Positions 12,736 to 25,564 are shown, numbered from the stretch's first letter. The stretch: DNA of 64,000 bases from Euryodendron excelsum (GCA_033060915.1 CM065378.1:7623501-7687500), one strand, 5' to 3'. Notes: generated from the sequence alone by a model not told the origin. Numbers and translations are program-made.

Positions 12736-14769
12736 GGTAATTATCACCTATTCAAGTCTTTGTTTAAATGTCCCTTAAATTTGAACGAATCTATGAACAT
12801 TTTACACAATGTTTTACTGTCTAAATGGTAGTCTGCTCAGAGATTGATGTTTAAAATCTTGATTTTGTATGCCAAGAAAACCTAAAAATGATCATTGTGC
12901 AAAACCAAAACAAAAAAAAAAAAATGATCATTGTGTGAAGAACTATATATAATGAACTTTTTTTCTTAGATGACTTCTTTTAACATGATTGCTTCTACAT
13001 AAAATTGTTGTGTACATAAATTATGAATTAGTTCATTCGAACTAATGAAACATCCAAACATGCCCTTAGAATTTCAAGTAAAGGCAAGAACACTAGTATA
13101 ATAGGTGTATATTAGTTAATGAGTGGCTTAGTGGTCAATTACATAAGGTTTCAAGTTTGTTCTTTATTCACGTTTCTTGTGGTTAGTTATTATATATGCA
13201 ATATATGAAGTTAACATAATTCATATGAACTCTCCGCACGAATTCAAAATAATAGTCGGTTAGGTCAAAAAAATATGTACAACAATTAAGATATGCAGTA
13301 CACTTTTGAAACTCCAATTCATCAAAAGAAAAACAAAATAAAAGAATAAGGTAAGAGAAAAGAGAATAAAAAAAAATAATTTTTATTATCATTTTTTTTT
13401 TCTTTTTTTTATTTTCATTACAAAATCTTTAATCTAAACACTGCATTAAGGGGTAATGTTTCTTGAAAGCATATAATAAATTTAGACTAATGCTACCAAC
13501 TAAATTTTTATCACAAATAGACGCAACGGATTGCTGTAACATTTTTTTATATTTTTATGTCTGTAAATTGTAGCAGTTATTGGTATTGGGTATTGTCTGG
13601 GGATTGTTTTGGTTCTTTCTCGGTGGTCTGTCCCACCTTATTTGGGTTGTCGTGAAATCCTGTCCGTTTGTGGGACGTACAAGCGTTTGCATATCGGAGG
13701 GTACGCGTGGTCGCATGGCTGACTCATCCCACCTTTACCTAGCTGCTCCACTTATTTTTTCATCGTTTTCTTCCCTTTCTTTAAATATAATTTACCTCTT
13801 ACCTTAATATTATTTCATCTGTCAATTATCTAATTGGGTATTTTTTATTTCTAGCCTCTCAATTGTACGTTAATTTAATAAAATATTTTGATTTCATTCA
13901 CTGTTATAGTCTTTGAAAGAGTTGGCCCCAACAGCTCATTGGTCCCCTTAATGTAATCGTTGTTCAATATTGAATACAAACTTGGCTCTCATCGTATTAC
14001 TATGTTTAGTAGATCAAAAAGTAGAAGTAAATGGATGGTATTATGTTTTTTCGTCTAAGAAGCCAATAGTATACTAGAAAACAAATAGGAAAATGATATT
14101 CTTTTAAAATTTATGTACGAAAATTTGTATTAAAATGATGTGACAATGATAATTTTATAAATAATAAGCATTTAAGTCGGCTCTTTGTTTTAAAATAATA
14201 GGCATACAATTTAACCACGTAATTTTGATGATAAATTTTATATGATTTTTTTAATTATATAGTATTATCCAAACAAATATAGATGAGAAACTAACTGAAG
14301 TTTTTAAATGTTAAAAGATGTCAGGATGGAAGAATCTCTGATACGATCTGTGATTGTTTACTTATAGACAAACTATATGACGTGCCTTATATGGATAGCA
14401 TGAAAGAACATGAGAAAATATTGAGTACGATGTGGATATCACATAGATTCCCGTGAGCATGCTGAACTTCTCGTCCTTAGAAATATCACGATAATTATAA
14501 AGTAGTTTGAGGAAAATATTTCAACTGACAGCGTAAATTTAAGTAAGATGGATACTACCGATGATACCACGTCGGTAAAATGAGAACTATAACACTCCAA
14601 GTCCCAACGTCGCAAGTTATAGTTTGTAGCTTAAGGTGATTTTTCTGAAATGTTTTCACGACCATATATTATATATATATATAATATCCCGATAAAACCA
14701 CCCACTACCCTTTACATGATCACCATCTTCTCTCTTCAACCTTAACTTTCAAGAGTCTCTAATATTACT
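12736..14769. other. Intergenic, probable promoter region of the bHLH gene
   Basis: AT-rich with no recognisable exon. A frame at 13580-13807 is open but matches nothing I know. The (TA)-rich stretch at 14666-14690, about 80-100 bp before the start codon, could supply the TATA element of the downstream gene. Nothing else is supported. Confidence 0.35.
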
Positions 14770-17700
14770 ATGTCTAATGAAGTAGTGAATTGGGACTTCA
14801 CGACTACAGCTGAGGAAGATGGTTTTCAACAATCGTCTCTGAATCAAGAGGAAGTTACTGTGCCTCCTCATTTGGGCTCTGGGTTGAGCTCAGTTCCAAC
14901 CGAAGACGATAGTTATTCGGACATTTTCAATTTTTTAGCTAGTTCTCAGCTTCAATCCACCAGTGTCTCACCTGAATTAGCGGACAAAGGGAAATCGAGT
15001 GTGACAGAAAGGAAGCATGATGAATTGGAGCATCTTGAACGGACTCAAAGCGAAGTGAGTACATGCATGTTGTGAGCTCAAAAGAGCAATCTTTGGGCAT
15101 ATACATATATGTATGTACGTGTATATGTATATATAAGTCTTTCTACTGATAAATAGATGTAGGGTAACGTTGTACGTAATCTTATTTTTCATGAAGACTC
15201 ACTTCTTTCCTAAAGTGAGAAAATGCTGGAAGAATTGAGATTACCTAGGTGTATCATTTTTCATATTATATGTATTTATTTCCAAGTTTCTTACATAGGT
15301 GCTTTTGATTTTTTTTTCCTTGTATTTTGGTTTTAGGGGACTGAAAGGGCAGCAGAATCAAAGAGAAAGAAAGATGATAAGCTGCCTAAAAGAATACGTT
15401 CGGCTGAAACACATAACATGAATGAGAGGGTAAGGGAAGATAGAAAGCTATAATTTCCTTTAATGGGCATTATTTATTGTTGGATGCATACATACATTTG
15501 TGATCACTCATCACTGGCCTGTTAAATCTTCTCCTTCTATGGTTATGTTGTTATATATATGTATATATATATTGTCAAGTGCTTTCTTTGTTGATTATAC
15601 ATAAATATGTAAATTTTAGTTTTGATATACAGACTGTGTAGAATTTTTTTATATAAGTAAGGTACCAGAGTGTGACACATTTCTTTTAGAATTTAAGTCC
15701 AACATAGACAAGCATGGTTTATGGACACATGTCACATTTTAGTGTCCACTTGTATAAAAAAATTCTATACTATCAGTATATCAAAATTAAAGTCATATAT
15801 GTATATATTCATGTAACTAGGGGCGAATCCAACAAAGATCCAGTGGGGGCAGCTGTCTCACTGAATTGGCTACTTCCACTACTTTTAAATAAAATTTGTG
15901 TATTTATTTGATCTTAAATTATAAATATATGTTTTGCTCCCACTAAATTTACAAATACTTACATTTATTTCTCTCTGAATTTACTAACAACTATATTTGC
16001 CCCCACTGAATATAACTAAAACTATAGTAAAAAATATATGTATCTCATTAATCTTTTATTATTTGGCCAAATAAACAACATAATTCCAATTAACCATGTA
16101 TTCATAGACTCTTGATTACCTAAATTTCAAAATTTCTTCTCAAAATTTTAAACTTTAGTCATGCAAATCTAGATTTAATTTTTGACATAGTTTTTGTGTA
16201 CAACTTTTATACCTAGATAATGCTCTTTTTTCGAAATCTTTAATATGATTATCTCTTTATTTATCAAAGAAAATATATTGTCAATTAAAAAAAAATTCAT
16301 GTATGATACTATGTAAATTTTGTTTCCACTAAACAAAAATATTGAATCTGCCTCTGCACGTAACAATAATTGATAAAATGATTTGCGTGGTCCTGGAAGT
16401 GACAAAACAATTCCAATTAAACTGCTGCATGTCTTCATTATATTGATTTTCTCTTATGAGATTTGTCATTTGTTATCAACAGAGGCGTAGGAATCGGATT
16501 AAGGGGAAGATGAGAGCACTTCAAGAACTGATACCCAACTGTTATAAGGTCTGAAAACTTGTATAAGTTCTTTTTTCATTTTTTTTGTTTAGTCGAATTG
16601 AGACAAGAAGAAAAACCAAAAGACCTCGATCGTGGCTAGCACGTCAGGCCACATGCAACATGCCTTGAAAATAGATATAACTTTTTGTTTCTATGTTGTT
16701 CAGCTTCAAGCATGCTATAAGAACCACATATGTAGTTAACCTGTTAATCCGGTAGCTTGCCTCATATATACCTCCTAAATTAAACTGACATCCACATTTT
16801 CGCGAAGAAAAATCCGGTGCGAAGGTAGCAGCCTGTTTGTAAGCGCTACTTCCGTATGATTTTCACCATGGTGTATTGGATGAGTCCATCACTACAAAAC
16901 TTTTAAACTTGATATCATGTTAGAATAAAGTATAAAAAGAACCAGAGAAAGAAAAAAGAGAGAAAACAGGATCTCTATATCATAATGCTCTGTGAATTGG
17001 TTTATATTGAGAGCGCCTCTACAATATAGGCATATTAAACAAAGAACAGAAAAGAGAAAACTATAGAAAAGATGAAACTAACCATATAATAAAACTAACT
17101 AATACTATATTCTAACATCTTCCCTCAAAGTCAAGTAGGTAAACAGATATCAACTTGAACGCGCGAGATTACCCAGTGAGGCGGGACGAAGGCAAAGTAG
17201 GGCCAGGGGTGGCCATGGCCCCTGGCTTCAAAGTAACCCCTATATGTATTATACATCAAGTCCAAAAAATTTCACATGCAGTAGAATGGCCCCCTGCATG
17301 AAATAAAAAGCCTTCAATATAATTATAGGCCTAATTTTGGCTCCCCAAAGATAAAATTCTGACTTTGTCGCTGCAATGAGTAAGGAGTCGGAAGATTTAG
17401 GGAGGCTCAGTAATTAGACACCCGAGACATGTGGAGAAGAACTGCGACATGTGTAGGCATGTGATAAAGAGGCCACAAATTGGTGGCTCTAATAAGGTGT
17501 TAAAGTAGTGCTTTTATACCATGTTGGAATAAGTCTAATACTATGTCAAAATAAAGTATAAAAGGAATAAGAGAGAAAAAGACAACTTTAGAGAGAGAAC
17601 TTAATCTTTGTATCATAATACAATATATTACCTTGATGCGATCTTACATTGCGAGAAAGTCTATATATATACTTTCTCCCCAAAACAGAAGAATCTATTA

Positions 17701-18250
17701 AAAATAAAAAATAAAAAAAGAAAGAAAAGAAAAGATCAGGACACTAAAACCAACTAGTAGCATATCTAACACTAGCCATACATCAAAATCCTCCACCGAC
17801 TGACCTAGCCGCATCAGCCAACCTGTGATGTAAGCTTACCCCAGCAAGTTCTTGACTTTCTTGCATATTCTCCAAATTTCTATGCCCAGTGTGTCATATC
17901 TTATTTTTCAATTAGTTTTTCTCTTAATTCCTCAAGAAACCTATTTGAGTACTGGCTTGTTCTTCTCTTTCTTGACTTATTTCTTCAATAATTTTCAAGC
18001 TCTTCTGACCCCTGCTTTGGCTGGCTATACCTGTTTCTTTTCCTTTTTTTTTTTTGTGGAACATCACCTGTTTCTTTTCCCTTGCCATGCTCATTGGAAT
18101 GTTTTAAAATCCACCAGGTTTATTAAATCGTTTGATATGAGGTTGATTCCTAGTAAATGTCATATCCTATTTCCAGGCAAATCGAGCTTCAATGTTGGAT
18201 GTGGCCGTTGAATACCTTAAAGCCCTAAAGCATCAAGTTGAAGTAATGAA

Positions 18251-18281
<31 letters not shown>

Positions 18282-19141
18282 CATATTATTATTATGGTTA
18301 ATGTTTATGTGAACCAGGTGATGTCCATGGGAGGAGGAATGCCATTCCAATCTCCTTATATGTTGCCCATTCCATATCAGAACATGCAAATGCCTCATTT
18401 TTCACCATTTGTGGCCATGAGGCCATGGATGGGGATGAACAATATGGATTTTGGAATGGAAATGCATAGCTTCTCTTCTTCTACAGATCTCCCTATGATC
18501 CCAGTCCCCTCATCAAATCTCCATCCATCACCACCATCAGCCCCAATTCTTCCTCTGTATGGTGGATCAGTAGTTCTTCCAGTCCCCCATGTGCAACTGC
18601 CCTTCAATACTTCGCAACCATTGCCTGCAGCAGCTCCACCGCCTGTGGTGCAACCAGCATTCCCTGCAAGATATTCCTCCACATTCTACTGCTCAAACCA
18701 AGGAGAGTCTAGCTCTCAAACTATACCAAGAATCAGTATTGGTTTCCCGCATTTTCCAATGAGATTAAGTCAGGTTCTTTCTATTATTCTCCCTTTCTAT
18801 AAACTTATTTTTCTGTTTCCCTTCTCATTCTTCTCTATAATCTTTTTCTCACACTAAAATTCATCAGAAGTGAAATGAGAAGAAGTGCTAGATGCATAGC
18901 TTCATTGAGGTCATTATCATATTTTTCCGTCTCTCCGAATCTACGAAAATTTTCTCTCGTTTGACTTGGTAGGTAGTTTTCTTCTTACTTATTGTGAATT
19001 TTGAGTAATTTTCAGGAATATATACCAAGTAGTTCATTTAGAACTGTGCCAGGGGGTGAGATGGTAAGACCTTCTTCCTCAAGTGCCAATGCAGTGGATG
19101 AGGTTCCCAATTTAACAAGGAAGCTGGCAGTGCCAATTCAA
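14770..19141 (+). CDS. PIF-like bHLH transcription factor (subfamily VII type)
   Basis: Six exons join in phase 0: 14770-15054, 15337-15429, 16483-16548, 18177-18242, 18318-18773 and 19016-19141. They give 364 residues before an unresolved last exon. The bHLH spans exons 2-5. The basic region HNMNERRRRNRI keeps the His-Glu-Arg set that contacts G-box/E-box DNA. Helix 1 is KMRALQELIPNC and helix 2 is ASMLDVAVEYLKALKHQVE. MSMGGG follows, a hallmark of PIF-like proteins, and then a Met/Pro-rich C-terminal region. The N-terminus lacks the ELxWENGQ-type phytochrome-B-binding motif. EDDSYSDIFNFL at about residues 44-55 may be a decayed form of the neighbouring conserved acidic motif. PIF-like proteins act in the nucleus in light and developmental responses; this one may be phytochrome-independent. 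Intron 3 (1.6 kb, donor GTCTGA) and intron 2 are enlarged by repeats. The end is uncertain: reading through the last donor gives a stop at 19190-19192, while acceptors near 20113, 20227 or 20370 would add only a few residues. Confidence 0.88.
15812..16370. mobile_element. MITE-like insertion in bHLH intron 2
   Basis: The left end gtaactaggggcgaatcc and the right end gaatctgcctctgcacgtaac are imperfect reverse complements. Next to the left end comes gtgggggcag, and inside the right half come gcccccactg and gctcccacta type motifs. The interior is AT-rich and non-coding. It lies wholly between the exons ending at 15429 and starting at 16483, so it does not disturb the reading frame. Confidence 0.5.
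16900..17790. repeat. Two related copies of an LTR-like repeat in bHLH intron 3
   Basis: Two stretches (about 16905-17115 and 17515-17775) share the order: atcatgttagaataaagtat (or the equivalent with ttggaataagtc), then a purine-rich block with agagagaaaa, then a tatcataat(g/a)c motif, then A-rich sequence ending near tctaaca. Between them is C/G-richer sequence with ggccccctgc. The arrangement suggests remnants of a copia-type element or two insertions of one family. No protein-coding remnant was recognised. Confidence 0.4.
18251..18282. repeat. (TC)n microsatellite in bHLH intron 4
   Basis: A CT/TC dinucleotide run within the 75-bp intron between the exons ending at 18242 and starting at 18318. 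It fills nearly half of a very short intron and supplies its pyrimidine-rich content. Confidence 0.85.
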
Positions 19142-21000
19142 GTCAGTGCCTACTTGTTTTTTTTTTTTAACTTTTTGTGTCCTTTTGGGTAAATTATATT
19201 ATAATTTTACTTTGTTTCTTTATCACGTTTCACTTGTAACAATCAAACTTTTATATTTATGGTCAAGTTACTAAGTGAACCTTCCACTAACTGTTATTTG
19301 TTCATTTGATGAAAAATGTTCATGAGAGACTAAACTAAAATTTTGTATAAAGTATAGAAGTGCGAAGTGTAATAATAATAAGCAGTCAATTGTCTTTATC
19401 TTCTTAAAATAACCACAAGTCAAAAATAAAGTTATTACAGTTAGATCCCTATACTTTATACATAATTTTATCTTATGAACATTTTTCATTGGATAAACAA
19501 AGAGTGGCCGACGAAAGGTCCACGTTGCAACCCTGACTGTATGTGTGAATTGGTTAATTTTCGCGAATAAAAAGTTAGGAACTAAAGTGAGATTGAATAT
19601 AAACTGTAGGAATGCAAGTGTGATTTACCCAGTCTTTTTGTTATAAGGGGTGCTACTGATTTTGACAAAGGAAAATTCGATTAATACTGAAGAACGATGG
19701 CAGGATTAAAGTGGAGGCCTCCAAGGTAGTTGGACGGCCTAGGCACGAGGGAGGTGGGGGAATCAACCGTGCATAATCCGGACTCCCGATTTGTGATTTG
19801 GAGCATTTTTTCACTCTAGGAACAATATGAGTGTTTAAAACGGCGTTTCGGGGTTTTACGGTGCTACAGCCCCAAACAGCCTCGATTAATGCATCTTCAA
19901 CTCCGAAACTGAATTGGACATTGTTATTACAGTATCAGTACATCCATATCCGTAAGCAATTCTAGTTAATTAGGTCCACCTTAAGTTTTGCTTAATTCTT
20001 CTTTTCTGCATTTCATGTTTCTCTCTTACATCACTGCTGTATATAAATTCTTACTAGTACCCACTTGGATTGGATGTGTTATTGGGATTGAAGTTTCAGC
20101 AAATATTTGTTCCATGTCTTTATTTTCTCCCACCGCAGCTAAGGTGCTAAAAGATAAATTGGTTCTGACATTATTATAAATTATATGTGCATCTCTTTTC
20201 CTGGTATCCTAATTGATTGATCAGAACCTGACGATGAAGGATCTGAATCTACATTAAACAAGATCCGGATCCTACCCGACACGGGATGACTATACAACTC
20301 CATGGTGTTAATTGTCTTTGTTTCATTCTTTCTCTTTCTTTATATGTTGGTGGTTGTGCTGATGCAGCTTTAATCTGGAAAATGCAAAAGACCAACAATT
20401 GAAGATGCTAAAAAAGACAACAATTTGATTTTCAAAGGTATAATGGCTTTAAGCTCCTACAATTGACTTGAAACAGGCACCTAGAGCTTGAAATAGTAAG
20501 ATCGATGGATACTTTAGTCAAAATGTACTCCAAAGGAAAGAAACTGCCTCTTTATGTGAATAGGGAAGGTATGAAAGACTTTCTTATAATTTCCATATAT
20601 ATTGCGGATTTTATTTATTTGGGTACAAGTATGAAGATGGTTGAAGATTTTGAAAAGAAAATGACGAGAATGTGAGATTACTGATTTGAGGTATGAGGTA
20701 TTTCTCTTGGAATCCAACGGAAGCAATTGAAGGGAGAGAGAAAAGAAATTGGATTAAGGATTTGTCGAGAGAAAAGTATTTCTCTTATGAAGTATTTCTC
20801 TTCAGCATTATTCTATTACGCTGTGTTTAGATTAAGAATTTGTTGAGAGAAAAGAAAAGAAAAAATGATATAAAATTACATGTTATGTTTAGTTGTGATA
20901 ACTAGAAAGTGGAGAGTAAAACACCATAAAAAAGAAATAAGTAAGAAATATCCCATTTTCTTCTCTTTTCCTCTTACTTTTCCTTTGCTAAATCCAGCAT
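19142..21000. other. 3' region of bHLH gene and intergenic sequence
   Basis: It contains candidate acceptors for a short terminal bHLH exon but no other exon I can support. At about 20816-21013 the sequence runs from gctgtgtttagatt to atccaaacgtagc, a Tourist-like inverted end pair flanked by tta, with an A/G-rich left half and T/C-rich right half. It may be a MITE inserted next to, or into, the copia relic that follows. Confidence 0.35.
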
Positions 21001-21180
21001 CCAAACGTAGCATTAAAGATTTAGTAAGCAAAGGTGAATTTAGTTTGGAGTTCATCAACACCAATGAACAAATTGCAGATATTCAAAGGCCATCACTACC
21101 CAAAAGTTTGAAAGTTTCTTCAAGCAACTGAGAATTACAAATTTAGAGGGGATGTTGGAAGATAATTTGTAATTTTCATA
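21001..21180 (+). pseudogene. Ty1/copia RNase H C-terminal relic and LTR start
   Basis: The frame reads KDLVSKGEFSLEFINTNEQI then ADI, the conserved C-terminal end of the plant copia reverse transcriptase/RNase H polyprotein. A small deletion near 21083 shifts the frame, after which the usual tail of the family continues in another frame and ends LEGMLEDNL. A purine-rich tract agagggga (21145-21152) is followed by TGTTGGAAGATA from 21153, which fits a polypurine tract and the start of a 3' LTR. Everything upstream of the RNase H end is missing, so this is a truncated dead copy. The LTR's far end is not clear. Confidence 0.72.
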
Positions 21181-21556
21181 GAAGAATCTTTGATAGAAGT
21201 ATCTAAAAATATTTTCTCAGGAAATACAGCTTGGAACTAGAAGAAGTTAATATGCAGAATTTTCCAAAGCTTCCAGCAGCAACCATAAAATGCAGATACT
21301 TCTCTAATGGTACGTACCGTACATTATAGAGATTTGAGATGATTCTAAACAAGTGAATTTTTTTTTATTAAAGTAGGAAACCTTAAAATACACATGACCC
21401 TTCATAGTTCATGAATAAACACGAAACTTTGAATTTGAATTATCACTCCCTTTCACAGATTTGTTCTAACTTGCAGACTCCATCAACTTTATTTGAACTT
21501 ATTTTCATTCATTCGCCCTCTCGGAATCTTGTTAAGAACTTAAGGAATCAGCTCTA

Positions 21557-22562
21557 TCAAGAAATTTTCACGTCTGCAACAGAACCCATGAGTGTCCCCC
21601 AACGCTCGTATATAGCTGGACCGGTTAACGAGCCCAAAAGAACTTAATCACCATGAATGAAAACATGGACATGGTTAGGCTCAACCAGGAAAGTCAGAGA
21701 AAATGTAAGAAAATAATTCCAGGATCTTACCAAGACATATGAGATTCAAAGAGCTGATATGTTTTCCAATGACTGACAACATCCACATGGAACCAAGTAC
21801 CTTAAAAAACAAAAACAAAAAAAAAAGAAAGTGATGGAAAATGTAAGAGCATCGATCTTTGGATCAGGAAAGGCCAAAACTCCCTAGTGTGGAGGGAAAG
21901 TGGATTGAAAAGTACCATAATGAAATGTTTCCAATTTTTCCCACTTGAAATGGCATAGAAACTCAACAGTAACCAGTTGAGGTTTGTGAATAACAATCTG
22001 AACGCGGATTCAGGCACCGTAAGGTAACGAACATTGGGGGAATTCCTGAAATCAGAGAGCATTAAAATGCAACGGAATTAAAAGGAAATAATTGGATTAG
22101 TGGTATTAAAACAGATAAATTTAGGCTTGCAAACACACTACCAGTTGAAAAATCTTGCCCCACTTGACCACGCGAATAAGACGAGCATCATTACAATGCA
22201 GATGTGACATAGAAGGGTAACAAACGTGTAGTTCACAGCTCCAAAAAGGATCCATATCGACACAACTCCAACAAGGAACATAGCCGATGACTTCAAGTTC
22301 CTCCATAACACTAAGTCCGCAACTGCATTACCAAATCAAATGGCATGTTTAATTAACAATGCACCTCTCAAAAAATCCTTTTTTTGTTGCTTACATGGTA
22401 TTTGTCCTGTGATTTAAGACTAATATAAATGAAGATTAATATAAAAGTTTCAAGATAACCTAGGCCTCCTCCAAGGATTGCATACAAAGGTGATTTTGTA
22501 TGTCCATTCGTTCCTGCTGGAACCGGAGGATGGCTGTTAGAATTCGATGGATTCATTGCCAT
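21557..22562 (-). CDS. Reticulon-like protein (RTNLB family), 5 exons
   Basis: Exons on the minus strand are 22562-22460, 22322-22142, 22045-21916, 21800-21731 and 21642-21557. All are GT-AG and in phase, giving 189 residues. After a short Ser/Asn/Pro-rich N-terminus comes YAILGGGL then VADLVLWRN, the start of the reticulon homology domain. Two long hydrophobic hairpins follow, at about residues 45-80 and 125-160. Between them is VPESAFRLLFTNLN then WLLLSFYAISSGKNWKHF, the hydrophilic loop typical of plant reticulons. The domain ends IYERW. Reticulons sit in the ER membrane, bend tubules with their wedge-like hairpins and also occur at plasmodesmata. The C-terminus is short: after the second hairpin it ends GSVADVKIS, whereas relatives usually continue with a lysine-rich tail. 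Downstream of the stop another frame reads NKIPRG, which looks like part of that lost tail, so a small frameshift or an unrecognised last exon is possible. The ATG (GCCATGGCAATG context) was chosen as the first in frame. Confidence 0.9.
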
Positions 22563-25557
22563 GGCAATGTTGGAACTTGAAATGCCTTTGTTGCAGCTCT
22601 AAGCTTGGTTGCTAAGAAAACTAGGACAATGGAGAAATTAAGTCTGGCTTCGCTATGATTTATAAGGTTGCTTCCCATGCCCTTAGTTCTGTATAATATA
22701 TTTTATCATGCAGCAATCTTCATTCTCTCTTCGTTAATTAGGGGATTAGATAAAAGGTTAGATTTGTTATTAGATTTTATTTGTTCTTAGTGAATTATTA
22801 CATTATCACAAATCTTCGTCATTAAGTTGAAGAGAATCTCTGAAATATACAATCAGTCCATCATTGAAATGCAATATTCTAGCTAATCAAGAAAAAAATA
22901 TGTTATAACAAATGTTCTCCATGCTTTGCAATTTAAAAGATACATCACATTTATTCCATATTTAAGGTTGGGAGATGGTAATAACATGAAAAAGAATTAC
23001 CTGAGTATTAAGAGAAGTATGCAATGCCTTTATGTGAGTATATCACACTCCAAATTGACATTTTACAGAATCCTGTAATAATTTAGTAATCAATAAAAAA
23101 CAAATAAATAAGAAGAATATTCAATCTAATTGTCTCACCCCTTCTTCGATGCCATGCCTGTATCAAGTGCCGCAAGTCAATCCCCTTGTGACACTTACTA
23201 TGCTAATTAATGATGGATTTTGCAGTAGGTCTCGTGATTATTGATTTTTTATGTGCTCTGTGTTTTTCAATTATGACGGTTCAAAATTTCAAATATAAGG
23301 TTAATTCCCTGGTCAATCCCAATGACTCAAAAATGTGATTTTTCTCACATTTAGTTTTGCAAGTTTTGAGACCCTTGATTTATATTGGTTTATGTCCTTG
23401 TTATAATTTTTTTTTTTATCAATTACAAAAACTTCTATATAGAACTACGAATACTAACATGGTAGTGACTGTTACACGAGTATGACGATACAGAAGATCA
23501 TGTTTTTAACTTCTACTTAAAAATTTTGATCAGGTTAGACTAGGACTCTCTTTAATCCTCGGAGTCTCTCTCTGGTTAATGATTAATGATCCTAACTAAT
23601 GATGATAGGCATGATTTTTTTTTTTTTTTGAAGCATGAGAGGCATGATTGCATTTAACCCTAGTCTTATTTTATTGTTTCAAAATTCAACGGATGTATAT
23701 GTGTATATATATTTCAAACAAGATCTTTGACCATTGATTAGCAAGTGAGAATTAAGGTACTGTTAGTGGTTTGTATCATTATAAAACTGTGGACTAAAGA
23801 ACATTTCCCCACTAATAAAAAGTGGATATATATATAGCTAGCTCGAGAGCTCCATCCTTCCATTCTAAACATTCTCAAAGCAATTGAAAAGCAACATTAT
23901 ATGAATCCTAATCCAACTCATCGTTATATTTAAAGGACCTTTATCAACTCCACTGGATTATTTCCCCTTTTTGTTTTCACTCTATTTGTTTTGACGTAAA
24001 ATGTATCCATATACAAAAATATTTTACATTTAAAACAATACTTCTTATTTTTTTCCAGGTATTCAGCCGTTAAGAAGGATTTGTGGGTCACCTAATTGTA
24101 GACTTGTGACTCGCTACAAGCCCAAATACTCCCAACTTTTGAGATAACTAACATAAACACTAATATTCATCAAACAACTTGTAAGCATAACATTACTTAT
24201 ATACTATTCTCGCAAACGTGAAAGTTTTACTGATTGGCAAGTCATTTTCATTCGATCTAGACCACGGGGTGTAAAATATTTTACCCGAAAGAAATTTCTT
24301 CAACTCGAACATCCAAATAGTAAAAAATTAGGAATATATTTTATGCCCAAACAAACGTTTTATGTTTTCTCTACTTAGTCGTGCATATATATTTTATACT
24401 TTTGTTTGGTAGAATTAAATACTTTTGGGTTGTTTTTAAAGTAAGTTAATCTTGGTTAAACATGGCTGGTTGATTAATAAGTCACGAAATCTATCAAATG
24501 TCAAATTAAGGTTAAGATTAATAAAGCAACTAGTACAATTTGGCCTATAAAACTCAAAAGGTGTATCAAATAACCCCAAAGTCATCTTGTGTTATGCTTT
24601 TTTTATGGAAATCGATTTCTGATCCAAATGAATATTTTTTATTTAAAATTTTCTTTTTCAAAATAGTCGAGGATAACTTGGTCAGTGTTGCATTGCTCAA
24701 TTCGACACAGTCATAATGTCTCCCTTTGGATTAAAGTACAAAATCATAAGGGAAATACACAAAAATAGGTATATAAGAGAAAGAACAAGCTCGTCTAGTT
24801 GTGAAGTTTTTGTTTGATGTTTTTGAACCACTATAATTGCATAGGGATAAAGAGTTCTTGCAGTCTATAGACTAGGTAGTAAAAACCTCCTCTTATCGAA
24901 GTACACGGTAATTCTGACATTATTTATGTATAAGAAATTATTAAAAATGATCAAATAAAAATAAAATATATATTTTATAGTTAATGTTAACGGATATAGA
25001 GTGACTCAAGAACTAGCATCTTATGCTCATTTTAATAATTTTAAACATTATATAGGTTCCATACTGCAAGAAATCATTTTCCATATATATAGGTAGTAGA
25101 AGGAAGCAAGAAATTCCAAAGCTAGGGTCCCTAGTCTAAAAAGAACAATCAGCGCATAACAAAAGCAAAAGAAAAGATAAGCAAGGCGTGATGCCTCAGC
25201 CCCAAAGCAACCACTAATTCATAAAAAAAAAGTCCACCAACTTTAGTAGGTGCCAATGCCAATATCCTCTTTGGAAAATCAAACAAATCTTTTGCTAATA
25301 ATATGGTAAATCTAACCCAAAGTAAAATATTTCCTAATCCTAAAATTAGTAATACTATATAGCCAGAAAATTTATATAGTATTTTTGCATAGAATGGTGT
25401 GGCTAAATAAGTGTCTTTCACTTTAAAATAAAACATTGTCAAATCATTTTGATTCAACTTTTTGCAAAAATTTTATAAAAAGAATAACATTTTCTTTACC
25501 AAGAAAGGTAGAAGTTGCTGAGATGTAATTCAACTCCTTCCCTCCACCCTCTCCCAT
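22563..25557. other. Intergenic, nothing coding recognised
   Basis: Holds the presumed 5' UTR and promoter of the reticulon gene at its left and the promoter of the lipid-transfer gene at its right. It is AT-rich throughout with several short A/T runs. A frame on the minus strand at 25149-25457 is open for 102 codons but has no recognisable motif. No transposon ends were identified. Confidence 0.4.
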
Positions 25558-25564
25558 TATAAAT
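25558..25564 (+). promoter_or_regulatory. TATA box of the nsLTP gene
   Basis: TATAAAT lies 75 bp upstream of the start codon at 25633, with a short pyrimidine-rich leader between. Distance and sequence fit a plant TATA element, with transcription starting around 25590. Confidence 0.6.
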
